This document shows, piece after piece, positions 9,183 to 18,075 of a DNA stretch of 64,000 bases. The DNA lies in assembly GCF_030317105.1 (NCBI RefSeq), contig NZ_JASZYG010000023.1:1-64000 (forward strand), read 5' to 3'. Position numbers and translations under genes: made by a program. This stretch comes from Variovorax brevis. Its GTDB lineage: Bacteria; Pseudomonadota; Gammaproteobacteria; Burkholderiales; Burkholderiaceae_C. A model generated the notes under the pieces. That model was not told where the DNA came from. It worked only from the letters and a program-made list of their open reading frames with translations, and ran no database searches. How positions within the stretch are numbered: the first letter of the stretch is position 1; every line of letters starts with the position of its first letter.

Positions 9183-10286
9183 TCAGGTCGCCCCGTGCGC
9201 CTCTACGTACAGCGCGTAAAGCGAATGGCTGCTCGCCATGTAGAGCCGGTTGTTCTTCGGCCCGCCAAAGCACAGGTTGGCGCAGCGCTCGGGCAGCTTG
9301 ATGAAGCCGATGGGCTTGCCTTGCGCGTTGAAGATCTTCACGCCGTCCATGTCCTCCGACCTCGCCAGCGGCAGGTAGGCCTTCATGCCGCCGGCCACGT
9401 CCGTGGGCTCGGTGGCCAGCGCGCCGCTCCAGCCCCAGCCGACCCACAGGTTGCCGTCGCGGTCCACGCGAAAGCCGTCCAGTGACGCAGGACCCATCGG
9501 ATCGATGAACTTGGTCTTGTTCGACAGGCTCCCGTCGGCTCCCACGTCATAGCTCCAGATGCTGCGGTTGGGCGTGCCCTTCCACTCGACCACGTAGAGC
9601 TTTTTCTCGTCCGGCGAAAAGGCCAGCCCGTTGGGGTTCACGATGTCGGTGATCATCGCCGTGAGCTTGCCGTCGGTGCCGATGCGGTAGACGTTGGTCG
9701 TGGCCTGCTCGGGCGTGGCGCGCGAGCCTTCCCATTCGCCGCTGATGCCGAACAGCGGATCGGTGAACCAGATGCTGTCGTCGGACTTCACGACGATGTC
9801 GTTGGGCGCGTTCAGGCGCTTGCCTTCGAAGCTGTCGGCCAGCACGGTCTGGCGCCCGTCTTTTTCAGTGCGCACGATGCGCCGCGTCACGGAATGCTCG
9901 CAGCTCAGCAGCCGCCCTTGCCGGTCGCGCGTGTTGCCGTTGGCGTAGTTGACGTTCTCCTTGTGCACGCCGAACTTGCCCGTCTTCTCGTCGAACTTCA
10001 TGAGGCGGTTGTTCGGGATGTCGCTGCACAGCAGGTAGCCGCCCTCGGGGAAGTACACCGGCCCCTCCGCCCATCGCATGCCGCTGCCGAGCTGCTCGAG
10101 CGTGCTGCTGTAGATGCGGTATTTGGCGAAGCCCGGATCGAGGATCAGCACCGCCGGGTCCGGGTAACGCTGGGTGGGCTTGTATTCGAAGGCCTGGGCG
10201 CCCGCCAGGCCGGAGAGTGCAGACAGGCCGCTGCCTGCTGCCATCTTCAGAAACCGACGCCGTTCTTTGCTCTTGCTCTGGGTCAT
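9183..10286 (-). CDS. Tat-exported SMP-30/gluconolactonase-like lactonase
   Basis: A six-bladed beta-propeller lactonase of the SMP-30/gluconolactonase family, 367 aa. The N-terminus KERRRFLKMAAGSGLSALSG is a twin-arginine signal (RRxFLK), so a folded metalloprotein is sent to the periplasm. Conserved metal-site segments include WAEGPVYFPEGG, NAPNDIVVKSDDSIWFTDP and NPNGLAFSPDEKKLYV. It is the last gene of the glucarate operon, 41 bp after garR, suggesting it hydrolyses an aldarolactone or aldonolactone before uptake. Substrate is inferred from context only. Confidence 0.88.
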   Translation of the reverse strand: MTQSKSKERRRFLKMAAGSGLSALSGLAGAQAFEYKPTQRYPDPAVLILDPGFAKYRIYSSTLEQLGSGMRWAEGPVYFPEGGYLLCSDIPNNRLMKFDEKTGKFGVHKENVNYANGNTRDRQGRLLSCEHSVTRRIVRTEKDGRQTVLADSFEGKRLNAPNDIVVKSDDSIWFTDPLFGISGEWEGSRATPEQATTNVYRIGTDGKLTAMITDIVNPNGLAFSPDEKKLYVVEWKGTPNRSIWSYDVGADGSLSNKTKFIDPMGPASLDGFRVDRDGNLWVGWGWSGALATEPTDVAGGMKAYLPLARSEDMDGVKIFNAQGKPIGFIKLPERCANLCFGGPKNNRLYMASSHSLYALYVEAHGAT

Positions 10287-10327
10287 TCGTGTCTCCTTCG
10301 TTGTGGTCGCGGAAAAGGCTTCGTCGA

Positions 10328-11224
10328 TCAGGTTCCTTCCGGGGCTGGCGCAGGAGCCACCTCGTGCGCCGCCATCTGTTCAAGCGCTTTCACGAGCGCG
10401 GAATGGTCGAGCTGGTCCCAGCCGTGCGCGGCGCACGACGCCATCAGTTGCGCGGCAGAGGCCGTCTGCGGCAGCGCCACGCCCATCGACTTGGCGCCGG
10501 CCAGTGCCAGGCTCAAATCCTTCTGGTGCAGCGCGATCCGAAAGCCCGGGTTGAAGGTGCGCTTGATCATTCGTTCGCCATGCACTTCCAGGATGCGGCT
10601 CGATGCGAAGCCGCCCATCAGCGCCTGGCGCACCTTGGCCGGATCGGCGCCGGCCTTGCTGGCAAAGAGCAGCGCCTCGCCGACCGCGGCGATGTTGAGC
10701 GCGACGATGATCTGGTTGGCGACCTTGGTGGTCTGGCCATCGCCATTGCCGCCCACCAGCGTGATGTTCTTGCCCATGGCTTCCAGCAGCGGCTTGACCG
10801 TCGTGAAAGTGGCCTCTGAGCCGCCGCACATGATGGTCAGGCTCGCCGCCTTGGCGCCCACTTCGCCGCCCGACACCGGCGCGTCGAGGTACTCGCAGCC
10901 GAGCTCGTTGATCTTTTTGGCGAAGGCCTTGGTCTCGATGGGCGAGATGCTGCTCATGTCCATCACGATCTTGCCGGCCGACAGGCCTTCGGCCACGCCA
11001 TCCTTGGCGAAGAGCACGCTCTGCACATCCGGCGTGTCGGGCACCATCAGCACGATGACGTCGGCCGCACGCGCCACGTCGGCATTGGTGGCGCAGGCCG
11101 TCGCCTTGGCGAGGGACTCGGGCAGCTTGCGGCGGGCGGGCACGAACATCTCGTGGCCGGCGTTCAGGAGGTTGAGCGCCATGGGCGCGCCCATGATGCC
11201 CAGGCCGATGAATCCAACTTTCAT
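10328..11224 (-). CDS. garR: Tartronate semialdehyde reductase (2-hydroxy-3-oxopropionate reductase)
   Basis: An NAD(P)-dependent beta-hydroxyacid dehydrogenase that reduces tartronate semialdehyde to glycerate. 298 aa: Rossmann GFIGLGIMGAPMA at the N-terminus, substrate motif DAPVSGGEVGA near residue 121, and the catalytic lysine in TTKVANQ near residue 172. The gene follows the aldolase that yields its substrate, which supports garR/glxR over other family members. Confidence 0.93.
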   Translation of the reverse strand: MKVGFIGLGIMGAPMALNLLNAGHEMFVPARRKLPESLAKATACATNADVARAADVIVLMVPDTPDVQSVLFAKDGVAEGLSAGKIVMDMSSISPIETKAFAKKINELGCEYLDAPVSGGEVGAKAASLTIMCGGSEATFTTVKPLLEAMGKNITLVGGNGDGQTTKVANQIIVALNIAAVGEALLFASKAGADPAKVRQALMGGFASSRILEVHGERMIKRTFNPGFRIALHQKDLSLALAGAKSMGVALPQTASAAQLMASCAAHGWDQLDHSALVKALEQMAAHEVAPAPAPEGT

Positions 11225-11252
11225 TTTGGGTGCTTCCTTGTGTTGATGAAAC

Positions 11253-12047
11253 TCAATAGGTGGCCGTGCCGGATGCAGGGGCCGCGGGCGTCGTGCGCAT
11301 CTTGGAGAGCACCTGCTGCGCGCCCGCTGCCATGAGCCGTGCGTCCGAACTCACCGTGACGAACTGGAAGCCCTTGGCGACGCGTGCCAATGCGCCTTCC
11401 GCCGTGCCGTTGTGGATGCCCGCCACCAGGCCGTGCGCCTTGGCGCGTTCGAGGATGTGGTCGATGGCCTGCTGCGCCTTGGGGTCGACGTCGTCGAACA
11501 CCGGGCGGCATCCGAGCGACAGCGACAGGTCCGAAGGACCGATGTAGACCGCGTCGAGGCCTTCGACCGACATGATCGCGTCCAGGTTTTCCAGCGCCTG
11601 CGCGGTCTCGATCATCGCGAAGGTCACGATCTCGTCGTTGGCGTGCTGCGGGTAGTCGGCGCCGCCGTACAGCAGCGCGCGGATGGGGCCGAAGCTGCGC
11701 GTGCCGCGCGGCGCGTAATGGGTGTACGCCACCAGCTTCTGCGCGTCTTCGCGCGTGTTGATCATGGGGCAGATCAGGCCGTAGGCACCGGCGTCCAGCG
11801 CCTTCATGAGCGCGCTCGGTTCGAGCCACGGCACGCGCACGACGGGCACCGTGCCGGTCGTCGAGATCGCCTGCAGCATCGGGATCATCTGCTGATAGTC
11901 GACCACGCCGTGCTGCAGGTCGATGGTGAGCGAATCCCAGCCCTGGTGGGCCATGGTTTCGGCGGAGAAGCCATTGGGAATGGCGAGCCATCCGTTGACG
12001 GCGGCGCCGCCGGACTTCCAGATTTCACGCAGTCGATTGGGTCTCAT
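11253..12047 (-). CDS. garL: HpcH/HpaI aldolase, probable 5-keto-4-deoxy-glucarate aldolase
   Basis: Class II (divalent metal) aldolase of the HpcH/HpaI family, 264 aa. Characteristic stretches: WDSLTIDLQHGVVDYQ, the pyruvate-binding PVVRVPW, ICPMINTREDAQ, the metal ligand Glu in MIETAQALENLD and VYIGPSDLSLSLG. In glucarate catabolism it splits 5-keto-4-deoxyglucarate to pyruvate and tartronate semialdehyde. Its position between gudD and garR supports this role; other 2-keto-3-deoxy-acid substrates cannot be excluded. Confidence 0.88.
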   Translation of the reverse strand: MRPNRLREIWKSGGAAVNGWLAIPNGFSAETMAHQGWDSLTIDLQHGVVDYQQMIPMLQAISTTGTVPVVRVPWLEPSALMKALDAGAYGLICPMINTREDAQKLVAYTHYAPRGTRSFGPIRALLYGGADYPQHANDEIVTFAMIETAQALENLDAIMSVEGLDAVYIGPSDLSLSLGCRPVFDDVDPKAQQAIDHILERAKAHGLVAGIHNGTAEGALARVAKGFQFVTVSSDARLMAAGAQQVLSKMRTTPAAPASGTATY

Positions 12048-12094
12048 GAAGTGCTTTCCTGAAGAAGAACATTGACGGAATCGGGTGTGACGAC

Positions 12095-13429
12095 TTATCG
12101 ATCGAAAGCGGGGCGCTTCGGATCGAACTTCCAGCCGGGCACCAGCGCCTGCATCGCCGTCGCATCATCGCGTGCGCCCAAGCCGTGCTGCTTGTAGAGT
12201 TGGTGCGCTTTTTCGATCTCGGCCATGTCGAGTTCGACGCCAAGGCCGGGCTTCTTGGGCACCTGCACATGGCCGTCCACGATCTGCAGCGGCTCCCTGG
12301 TCAGGCGCTGGCCATCCTGCCAGATCCAGTGCGTGTCGATGGCGGTGACGCGGCCGGGTGCAGCGGCGCCGACGTGCGTGAACATGGCCAGCGACACGTC
12401 GAAGTGGTTGTTCGAATGCGAACCCCAGGTCAGGCCCCAGTCGCGGCAGGTCTGCGCCACGCGCACCGAGCCGGCCATGGTCCAGAAATGCGGGTCGGCC
12501 AGCGGAATGTCGACCGATTGCAGCGAGAGCGCATGCACCATCTGGCGCCAGTCGGTGGCAACCATGTTGGTGGCCGTCGGCAGGCCGGTGGCGCGGCGGA
12601 ACTCTGCCATCACCTCGCGGCCGGAGAAGCCCTCTTCGGCGCCGCACGGGTCTTCGGCATAGGCGACCACGCCGCGCATGTCGCGCATCAGGCGAATGGC
12701 GTCTTTCAGCAGCCAGCCGCCGTTGGGGTCGAGCGTGACGCGCGCTTGCGGAAAGCGCTCGTGCAGGGCGACGATGGCTTCGACTTCCTCGTCGCCGCGC
12801 AGCACGCCGCCCTTGAGCTTGAAGTCGTTGAAGCCGTACTTCTCGCGTGCGGCTTCGGCCAGGCGAACGATGGCCTGGGGCGTCATGGCCTTTTCGTGGC
12901 GCAGGCGGAACCAGTCGTTGCCGGCATCGGCGTCGGTGACATAAGGCAGGTCCGACTTCGACTTGTCGCCGACATAGAAAAGGTAACCGAGCATCTCGAC
13001 CGATTCGCGCTGCTGGCCTTCGCCGAGCAGTGCGGCGACAGGCACGTTCAGGTGTTGGCCGAGCAGGTCGAGCAAGGCTGATTCGATGGCCGTCACGGCG
13101 TGGATCGTGGTGCGCAGGTCAAAGGTCTGCAGGCCACGCCCGCCGCTGTCGCGGTCGGCGAACTTCTTCTGCATCTCTTGCAGCAGGCGCTGGTGTGCGC
13201 CGAGGGGCTGGCCCACGACCAGCGGGGCGGCGTCTTCCAGCGTCTGGCGGATCTTCTCGCCACCGGGCACTTCGCCGACGCCGGTGTTGCCGGCGCTGTC
13301 GGTCAGGATGAGGATGTTGCGCGTGAAGAACGGGCCGTGCGCTCCACTCAGGTTCAGCAGCATGGAGTCGCGGCCGGCGACGGGGATCACGCGCAGAGCG
13401 GTGACGACGGGAGTGGAGGAGCTTGTCAT
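12095..13429 (-). CDS. gudD: Glucarate dehydratase (enolase superfamily)
   Basis: Dehydrates D-glucarate (and idarate) to 5-keto-4-deoxyglucarate. 444 aa, matching the family length. Enolase-superfamily features in order: GEVPGG near the N-terminus, KxK catalytic lysines in FKLKGG, metal-site DPNGGW and AEDPCGAEEG, ATNMVATDW, and the catalytic His in WGSHSNNHFDVSL, ending with IDTHWIWQDG. The start at 13429 (MTSSSTPVVTALRVIPVAG) is preferred to the longer frame because it matches the conserved N-terminus and is preceded by a purine-rich stretch. Confidence 0.95.
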   Translation of the reverse strand: MTSSSTPVVTALRVIPVAGRDSMLLNLSGAHGPFFTRNILILTDSAGNTGVGEVPGGEKIRQTLEDAAPLVVGQPLGAHQRLLQEMQKKFADRDSGGRGLQTFDLRTTIHAVTAIESALLDLLGQHLNVPVAALLGEGQQRESVEMLGYLFYVGDKSKSDLPYVTDADAGNDWFRLRHEKAMTPQAIVRLAEAAREKYGFNDFKLKGGVLRGDEEVEAIVALHERFPQARVTLDPNGGWLLKDAIRLMRDMRGVVAYAEDPCGAEEGFSGREVMAEFRRATGLPTATNMVATDWRQMVHALSLQSVDIPLADPHFWTMAGSVRVAQTCRDWGLTWGSHSNNHFDVSLAMFTHVGAAAPGRVTAIDTHWIWQDGQRLTREPLQIVDGHVQVPKKPGLGVELDMAEIEKAHQLYKQHGLGARDDATAMQALVPGWKFDPKRPAFDR

Positions 13430-13476
13430 GGCTTTGAATCCGGAAGAAGGTGGAATGGCGCGCTGTCGGGGGTCGG

Positions 13477-14442
13477 TCAATCTATCGTGATCTTTCCGGT
13501 CTCGATCACTTTCTTCCAGCGTGCCGACTCCTGCTGCTGGAACGTGGCGAACTGGGCCGGCGTGTTGGCCACGACTTCCAGCCCGATGGAGGTGAACTGT
13601 TGCTTGACGGCCGGGTCGTTGAGCGCCGCGACCATCGAATCATGGGCCTTGGCGCGGATATCCGCCGGCAAGCCCTTGGGCGCGACGATCGCCTGCCACG
13701 AATACACCTCCACGCCCTTCACGCCCGCCTCGGCCATGGTGGGCACGTCGGGCAGCACCGCGGAGCGCTTGTCGCCCGTGACGGCGAGCGCCTTCAACTT
13801 GCCACCCTTGATGTGCGAGAACACCGCGTTGACGTTCTGGAACGAGGCATCGACCTGGCCGCCGAGCAGGTCGGTGATGGCGGGCGCCCCGCCCTTGTAG
13901 GGCACGTGCAGGCCGGCCGCGCCGGTTTGCTGCCAGAAGAGTTCGGCCGTGAGGTGGTCGCTGGAGCCGTTGCCCGACGATGCAAAGGTCATCTTGCCGG
14001 GGTTCTTCTTTTCGAAGGCGATGACGTCGGCCACCGTCTTGTGCGGCGAGTTCGCGGGCACGACCAGCACGTTGGGTGCCTGCACGGCGACGGTGATGGT
14101 GTCGAAGTCCTTCAGCGCGTCGTATTGCATGCCCTTGATGAGGTGAGGTGCGATGACCAGCGGACCGAGCGAGGTCACGAGGAAGGTGGCGCCGTCGGGT
14201 GCGGAGCGCTTGACCTGCGTCGCGCCGATGGTGCCGGTGGCGCCGGCCTTGTTGTCGACCAGGAAGGGCTGGCCCAGCGTGCTGGTGAGCTTGGGGCCGA
14301 TGGCGCGGGCGACCATGTCGGTCGACCCGCCTGCGGGAAAAGGCACGACGAAGGTCACGGCTTTGGTCGGCCAGGCTTGCGCGTGCACGACGGCACAGGC
14401 GCTCATGAGGCCCATGGCCACGGCGGTCAGAAGTTTTTTCAT
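13477..14442 (-). CDS. Bug-type periplasmic solute-binding protein (TctC family)
   Basis: Extracytoplasmic receptor of the tripartite tricarboxylate transporter family, 321 aa. A signal peptide (MKKLLTAVAMGLMSACAVVHAQA) precedes WPTKAVTFVVPFPAGGSTDMVAR, the Bug signature, and NKAGATGTIGA at the ligand loop. It is the first gene of the glucarate operon, so glucarate or galactarate is the likely ligand. No TctA or TctB membrane gene lies nearby, so it must share a transporter encoded elsewhere, as is common for expanded Bug families. Confidence 0.92.
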   Translation of the reverse strand: MKKLLTAVAMGLMSACAVVHAQAWPTKAVTFVVPFPAGGSTDMVARAIGPKLTSTLGQPFLVDNKAGATGTIGATQVKRSAPDGATFLVTSLGPLVIAPHLIKGMQYDALKDFDTITVAVQAPNVLVVPANSPHKTVADVIAFEKKNPGKMTFASSGNGSSDHLTAELFWQQTGAAGLHVPYKGGAPAITDLLGGQVDASFQNVNAVFSHIKGGKLKALAVTGDKRSAVLPDVPTMAEAGVKGVEVYSWQAIVAPKGLPADIRAKAHDSMVAALNDPAVKQQFTSIGLEVVANTPAQFATFQQQESARWKKVIETGKITID

Positions 14443-14513
14443 GTCGGTCTCCTTGGGGATTGGCGCCTGCTGGGCGCCGGAATTCGTGAAACTCAGGTGA
14501 GTCTGAATGAGAT

Positions 14514-14569
14514 GACGGTAGCGCTACCGTCGATGGATTGAATGGTAGCGCTACCCAAAATGGCGTCAA
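14514..14569 (-). promoter_or_regulatory. Glucarate operon promoter with two LacI-type operators
   Basis: Two copies of GGTAGCGCTACC stand upstream of the Bug gene: one inside an 18-bp perfect palindrome (GACGGTAGC|GCTACCGTC, 14514-14531) and one at 14544-14555, centres 27 bp apart. On the minus strand TTGACG (14564-14569), a 16-bp spacer and TACCAT (14542-14547) form a promoter whose -10 is covered by the second operator. The central CG pair and symmetry fit LacI-family sites. 14570-14717 holds no further gene I can support. Confidence 0.75.
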
Positions 14570-14717
14570 GTGGCGGGTCCTCGGTAGTTACCCGAACACA
14601 ATTCAACGGAATCCGGGATGCAAGCGGATCAACGCAGCACGACGCTTGTACGTCTTCCGCGGTGAATAGGGGCGCGTGCCGAGGCCGACGGTGTGCTCCA
14701 CGCAGCGAAGTTTCGCT

Positions 14718-15764
14718 TCAGGCGCTTTCGCGCTCGACGATCGTGAAGCCCACATCGACCACCGGCGGCCCGCCCTCACGCCCCTCCGCCCGATCGATGA
14801 TGAAGCGCGCGGCTTGCCGACCAATGGCGTCTCCGTCAATGCGCACCGTCGTCAGCGCAGGTTGCAGGTCGGCTGCAAACTCAAGGTCGCCAAAGCCCAC
14901 GACCGCCAGCGCGTCCGGCACGGCAATCCCGCGCGTCCGGGCTTCGACCAAGACGCCCAGCGCCAGCAGGTCGGAGCTGCAGAACACCGCGTCGAATCCC
15001 TGTTGCATGGCCAGCAATTCCGCCAGCGCCTTGCGACCGTTCTTGAGCGTCGTTGGCGCTGGCACTTCGACGACGACAACCGGCGGCAGTCCACCCGCCT
15101 CCGCCGCCTGCTCGAAGGCTGCGCGCCGCCGCGCCGAGCGTTCATCGTCGCCCGCGATCACGGCCAGCCAGCCGCGACCCTTTGCGCGCAGGAATTCGAC
15201 TACCGCGCGGCCGACGTCGGCATGCGAAAAGCCCACCAGCATGTCCAGCGGCGTGCGCGTCAGGTCCCAGGTCTCCACGACCGGAATGCCCGCGGCCAGC
15301 AGGCGCTTGCGCCCCGAGGCGGAATGCATGACCCCCGTCAGCACGATGCCGTCCGGCCGGCGGCCGATGATGGCTTCGAGCAGCGCGTCCTCGCGGGAAT
15401 TGGCATAGCCGCTCTGGCCCAGCATCAACTGGTAGCCTTCCTCGGCGAGCGCTTCCGTCAGCGCCTTGATGGTCTGGATGAAGACCGGGCCGGTCACCGT
15501 CGGCACGACCGCCGCCACCAGCTTGCTTCGCCGCGATGCCAGCCCGCCGGCGAGCGTGTTGCGCACATAGCCCGTGCGCGCCACCGCGTCGCTGACGCGC
15601 TTGAGCACCTCGGGTGAGCCTTGCGGCGGTGTGCCCAGTGCGCGCGACGCGGTGATGGGCGCGACGCCCGCCAGCTTGGCCACGTCGTGGAGAGTCACCG
15701 CGCCGGTGCCGCGCCGCGATCGACGCCCGCCCGGGGCGCTTTCATCAGCAATCATGCGCCGCAT
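14718..15764 (-). CDS. LacI-family transcriptional regulator of the glucarate operon
   Basis: A GntR/GntH-like LacI repressor, 348 aa. The N-terminal helix-turn-helix reads VTLHDVAKLAGVAPITASRAL, the hinge helix region follows (RNTLAGGLASRRS), then a periplasmic-binding-protein-like sensor domain to the end (SDLLALGVL, VVGFGDLEFAADLQPALTTVRID). Starts at 15764 or 15755 are both possible. A near-copy of the glucarate operators lies 12 bp upstream of the start, indicating autoregulation. It is transcribed in the same direction as, and just upstream of, the operon it presumably controls. Confidence 0.9.
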   Translation of the reverse strand: MRRMIADESAPGGRRSRRGTGAVTLHDVAKLAGVAPITASRALGTPPQGSPEVLKRVSDAVARTGYVRNTLAGGLASRRSKLVAAVVPTVTGPVFIQTIKALTEALAEEGYQLMLGQSGYANSREDALLEAIIGRRPDGIVLTGVMHSASGRKRLLAAGIPVVETWDLTRTPLDMLVGFSHADVGRAVVEFLRAKGRGWLAVIAGDDERSARRRAAFEQAAEAGGLPPVVVVEVPAPTTLKNGRKALAELLAMQQGFDAVFCSSDLLALGVLVEARTRGIAVPDALAVVGFGDLEFAADLQPALTTVRIDGDAIGRQAARFIIDRAEGREGGPPVVDVGFTIVERESA

Positions 15765-15775
15765 TCTATGCAGGC

Positions 15776-15787
15776 GATAGCGCTACC
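15776..15787. promoter_or_regulatory. LacI-type operator in front of its own regulator gene
   Basis: GATAGCGCTACC matches the two glucarate operators (GGTAGCGCTACC) at 11 of 12 positions and lies immediately before the lacI-type start codon, where bound repressor would block initiation. Confidence 0.6.
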
Positions 15788-15902
15788 GGAATGACGCTCG
15801 CCTTCGGGCTTGCCTGATTCGTGTCGTCTCCAAACCGCTGCCAGTGGCAAAACCTGCAGCCCGGCAAACCCGGCTCCGCGGTGCTCCGGGATTGGTTCAG
15901 GT

Positions 15903-16877
15903 TCACGCGTCCGTGCGATGCGCCTCCAGTTGCCGCCATTCCCGCGGCGTGCACCCGAAGCGCTCGCGAAAGGCCCGGCTGAAATGCGCCGCATCACTGA
16001 AACCACGGCCGTACGCAATCTCCGCCACCGGCCGCCCCGCCAGCCGCGGCGCCAGAAGGTCGCGGCTGCAGGCGTCCAGGCGGCGCTCCCAGATGTATTG
16101 CGAAGGCGTCAGCGGCTCGCTCTTGAACACCCGGTGGATGTGGCTGGCCGACACACCCAGTTCGGCCGCCAGGCTGCTCACCGACAAGGCCGGATCGCCC
16201 AGTTGCTGGTCGATGCAGCGCTTGATGCGCGCGAGGTGGTAGGCCGTCAGGTTGCTCAAGCTGCGTGCACGCGCGGCAGGCAGTGTCTGCAGGCCGGCCA
16301 CGAGGATGCTTTGCACGCCGTTGGCCACTGCAAAGGCCGACGCAGGCTGCAGCGTGTCGATGTCTTCGCGCAGCGTGCGGATCATGTTGAGCAGCAGGTG
16401 GCCTGCGCCTTCGCGGCTCGACACGGTGGTGGCCGTCAGCTGGTCGGTGTCGCGCAGTTCGCTGCGCAGCCGCTCGCCGGGAATCTTGAGCACGATCTGC
16501 TCGAAGTCGCCATCGAAGACCAGTTCGTAGGGGCGCGTGGTGTCGTAGAGCACGAAATCGCCCACCGACGTCAGCGCATCGCGGCCATCCTGTCGCACGA
16601 CGCCCTTGCCCCGCGACTGGAAGGCGACCAGGAAGTAGTCGTCCGACGAGCGCGCAATGTGCGCCGGCGTGCGCTTCACGTTCTGGGCACCCGAGGTGAC
16701 GACCGACACATCCAGCCCCGGCAGGCAATGCCGGCGGATGTGACCCTGGAAGGTGCCGGGATCCTGCGGCCTGACCGCGTCGCAGCCCAGTTGCACGTAC
16801 ACGTTGCAGATCATGTCGGTCCAGTAGGCGAGACGTTGCCCGCGCGGGACCGCATCGGTGCTGAGGAGGTTGTCCAT
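15903..16877 (-). CDS. AraC-family transcriptional regulator
   Basis: 324 aa from ATG 16877 (MDNLLSTDAVPRGQRLAYWTDMICNVYVQL), preceded by GGAG; a longer frame exists upstream. The N-terminal half (about 1-200) resembles the AraC-binding-like domain of FeaR-type activators (YWTDMICNVYVQLGCD, YFLVAFQSRGKGVVRQDGRD, GDFVLYDTTRPYEL). The C-terminal 100 residues carry two helix-turn-helix units: LSVSSLAAELGVSASHIHRVFK and VAEIAYGRGFSDAAHFSRAFRERFG. Divergently transcribed from the nitrilase gene, with a 181-bp shared upstream region, so it likely controls that gene. Confidence 0.92.
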   Translation of the reverse strand: MDNLLSTDAVPRGQRLAYWTDMICNVYVQLGCDAVRPQDPGTFQGHIRRHCLPGLDVSVVTSGAQNVKRTPAHIARSSDDYFLVAFQSRGKGVVRQDGRDALTSVGDFVLYDTTRPYELVFDGDFEQIVLKIPGERLRSELRDTDQLTATTVSSREGAGHLLLNMIRTLREDIDTLQPASAFAVANGVQSILVAGLQTLPAARARSLSNLTAYHLARIKRCIDQQLGDPALSVSSLAAELGVSASHIHRVFKSEPLTPSQYIWERRLDACSRDLLAPRLAGRPVAEIAYGRGFSDAAHFSRAFRERFGCTPREWRQLEAHRTDA

Positions 16878-17058
16878 GGAAGAAGGCTCCGGTGGGTGCA
16901 ACGCGACACGCTGGAACAAGAACGCCGCCAGTTTGGGACAAGGCGTTTGTGGCCGATCAACTTACGCTCGACGCAAGGCACATGCCAGCGCGCTAACCCG
17001 AAGCGCACGCCGGCGCGGCGCCCGCCTTTCCTGACTTCAAACCCGTGGAGATCGCAAC

Positions 17059-18069
17059 ATGCCCAGCAAAAGCCATCCGCAACTTCGTGTCGCCGCCGTG
17101 CAGGCCGCGCCGGTGTTCCTCGACCTGGACGCCACCATCGAAAAGACCATCGACCTGATGGCGCAGGCCGCCGCACAGGGCGTCAAGCTGATCGCGTTTC
17201 CGGAAACCTGGATCCCCGGCTACCCGTGGTGGATCTGGCTCGACTCGCCCGCGTGGGGCATGCAGTTCGTCCAGCGCTACAACGACAACTCGCTCATCGT
17301 TGGTTCGCCCGAATTCGATCGCCTGCGCGACGCCGCGCGCAAGCACAAGATCTGGCTGTCGACCGGCTACAGCGAGAAGGCGGGCGGCAGCCTCTACATC
17401 GCGCAGGCGCTCATCGACGACGAAGGCAAGGTCGTGCAGACGCGGCGCAAGCTCAAGCCCACGCACGTCGAGCGCACGGTGTTCGGCGAAGGCGACGGCG
17501 CGGACCTGACGGTGTGCGAAACCGCCATCGGCAACATCGGCTCGCTGTGCTGCTGGGAACATCTGCAGCCGCTGAGCAAGTACGCGATGTATTCGCAGAA
17601 CGAGCAGATCCACTGCGCCGCCTGGCCGAGCTTTTCGCTGTACCGCGGCGCGGCCTATGCGCTGGGCGCGGAGGTCAACAACGCGGCCAGCCAGCTTTAC
17701 GCGGCCGAAGGCCAGTGCTTCGTGATCGCGCCTTGCGCCACGGTGTCCGCGGCCATGAGCGACATGCTGTGCACCGATCCCGGCAAGCAGCAGATGCTGC
17801 TCAAGGGCGGCGGCTTTGCGCGCATCTATGGCCCGGACGGATCGCCACTGGGCACCAACCTGCCGGAAGACCAGGAAGGCCTGGTCATTGCCGACATCGA
17901 CCTCGGCATGATCTCCCTGGCCAAGGCGGCGGGAGACCCCGGTGGGCACTACGCGCGCCCTGACGTCACACGGCTGCTGTTCAACAAGACACGCCGCGAG
18001 CCTGTGGTGTTCGCGAAAACGGTGGAGCCGGAATCGGGCGGGTTCGACGTCGTTGCGCCCAAGGAGTGA
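17059..18069 (+). CDS. Nitrilase (aliphatic/arylaceto type)
   Basis: Hydrolyses organic nitriles to carboxylic acid and ammonia. 336 aa, the usual length for true nitrilases. The catalytic triad is visible: Glu49 in AFPETWIPGYPWW, Lys131 in TRRKLKPTHVERTVFGEGDG and Cys165 in GSLCCWEH. The HVERTVFGEGDG segment and NNAASQLYAAEGQCFVIAPC are typical of nitrilases rather than amidases or cyanide hydratases, though substrate class cannot be read from sequence. Start preceded by GGAGATCGCAAC. Convergent with the SDR gene, 6 bp apart. Confidence 0.92.
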   Translation: MPSKSHPQLRVAAVQAAPVFLDLDATIEKTIDLMAQAAAQGVKLIAFPETWIPGYPWWIWLDSPAWGMQFVQRYNDNSLIVGSPEFDRLRDAARKHKIWLSTGYSEKAGGSLYIAQALIDDEGKVVQTRRKLKPTHVERTVFGEGDGADLTVCETAIGNIGSLCCWEHLQPLSKYAMYSQNEQIHCAAWPSFSLYRGAAYALGAEVNNAASQLYAAEGQCFVIAPCATVSAAMSDMLCTDPGKQQMLLKGGGFARIYGPDGSPLGTNLPEDQEGLVIADIDLGMISLAKAAGDPGGHYARPDVTRLLFNKTRREPVVFAKTVEPESGGFDVVAPKE

Positions 18070-18075
18070 CGCGCC

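Noticed and set aside
14603..14839. 78-codon minus-strand ORF between the glucarate operators and the LacI-type gene
   Set aside because: Overlaps the 3' end of the regulator in another frame; no ribosome site or domain.
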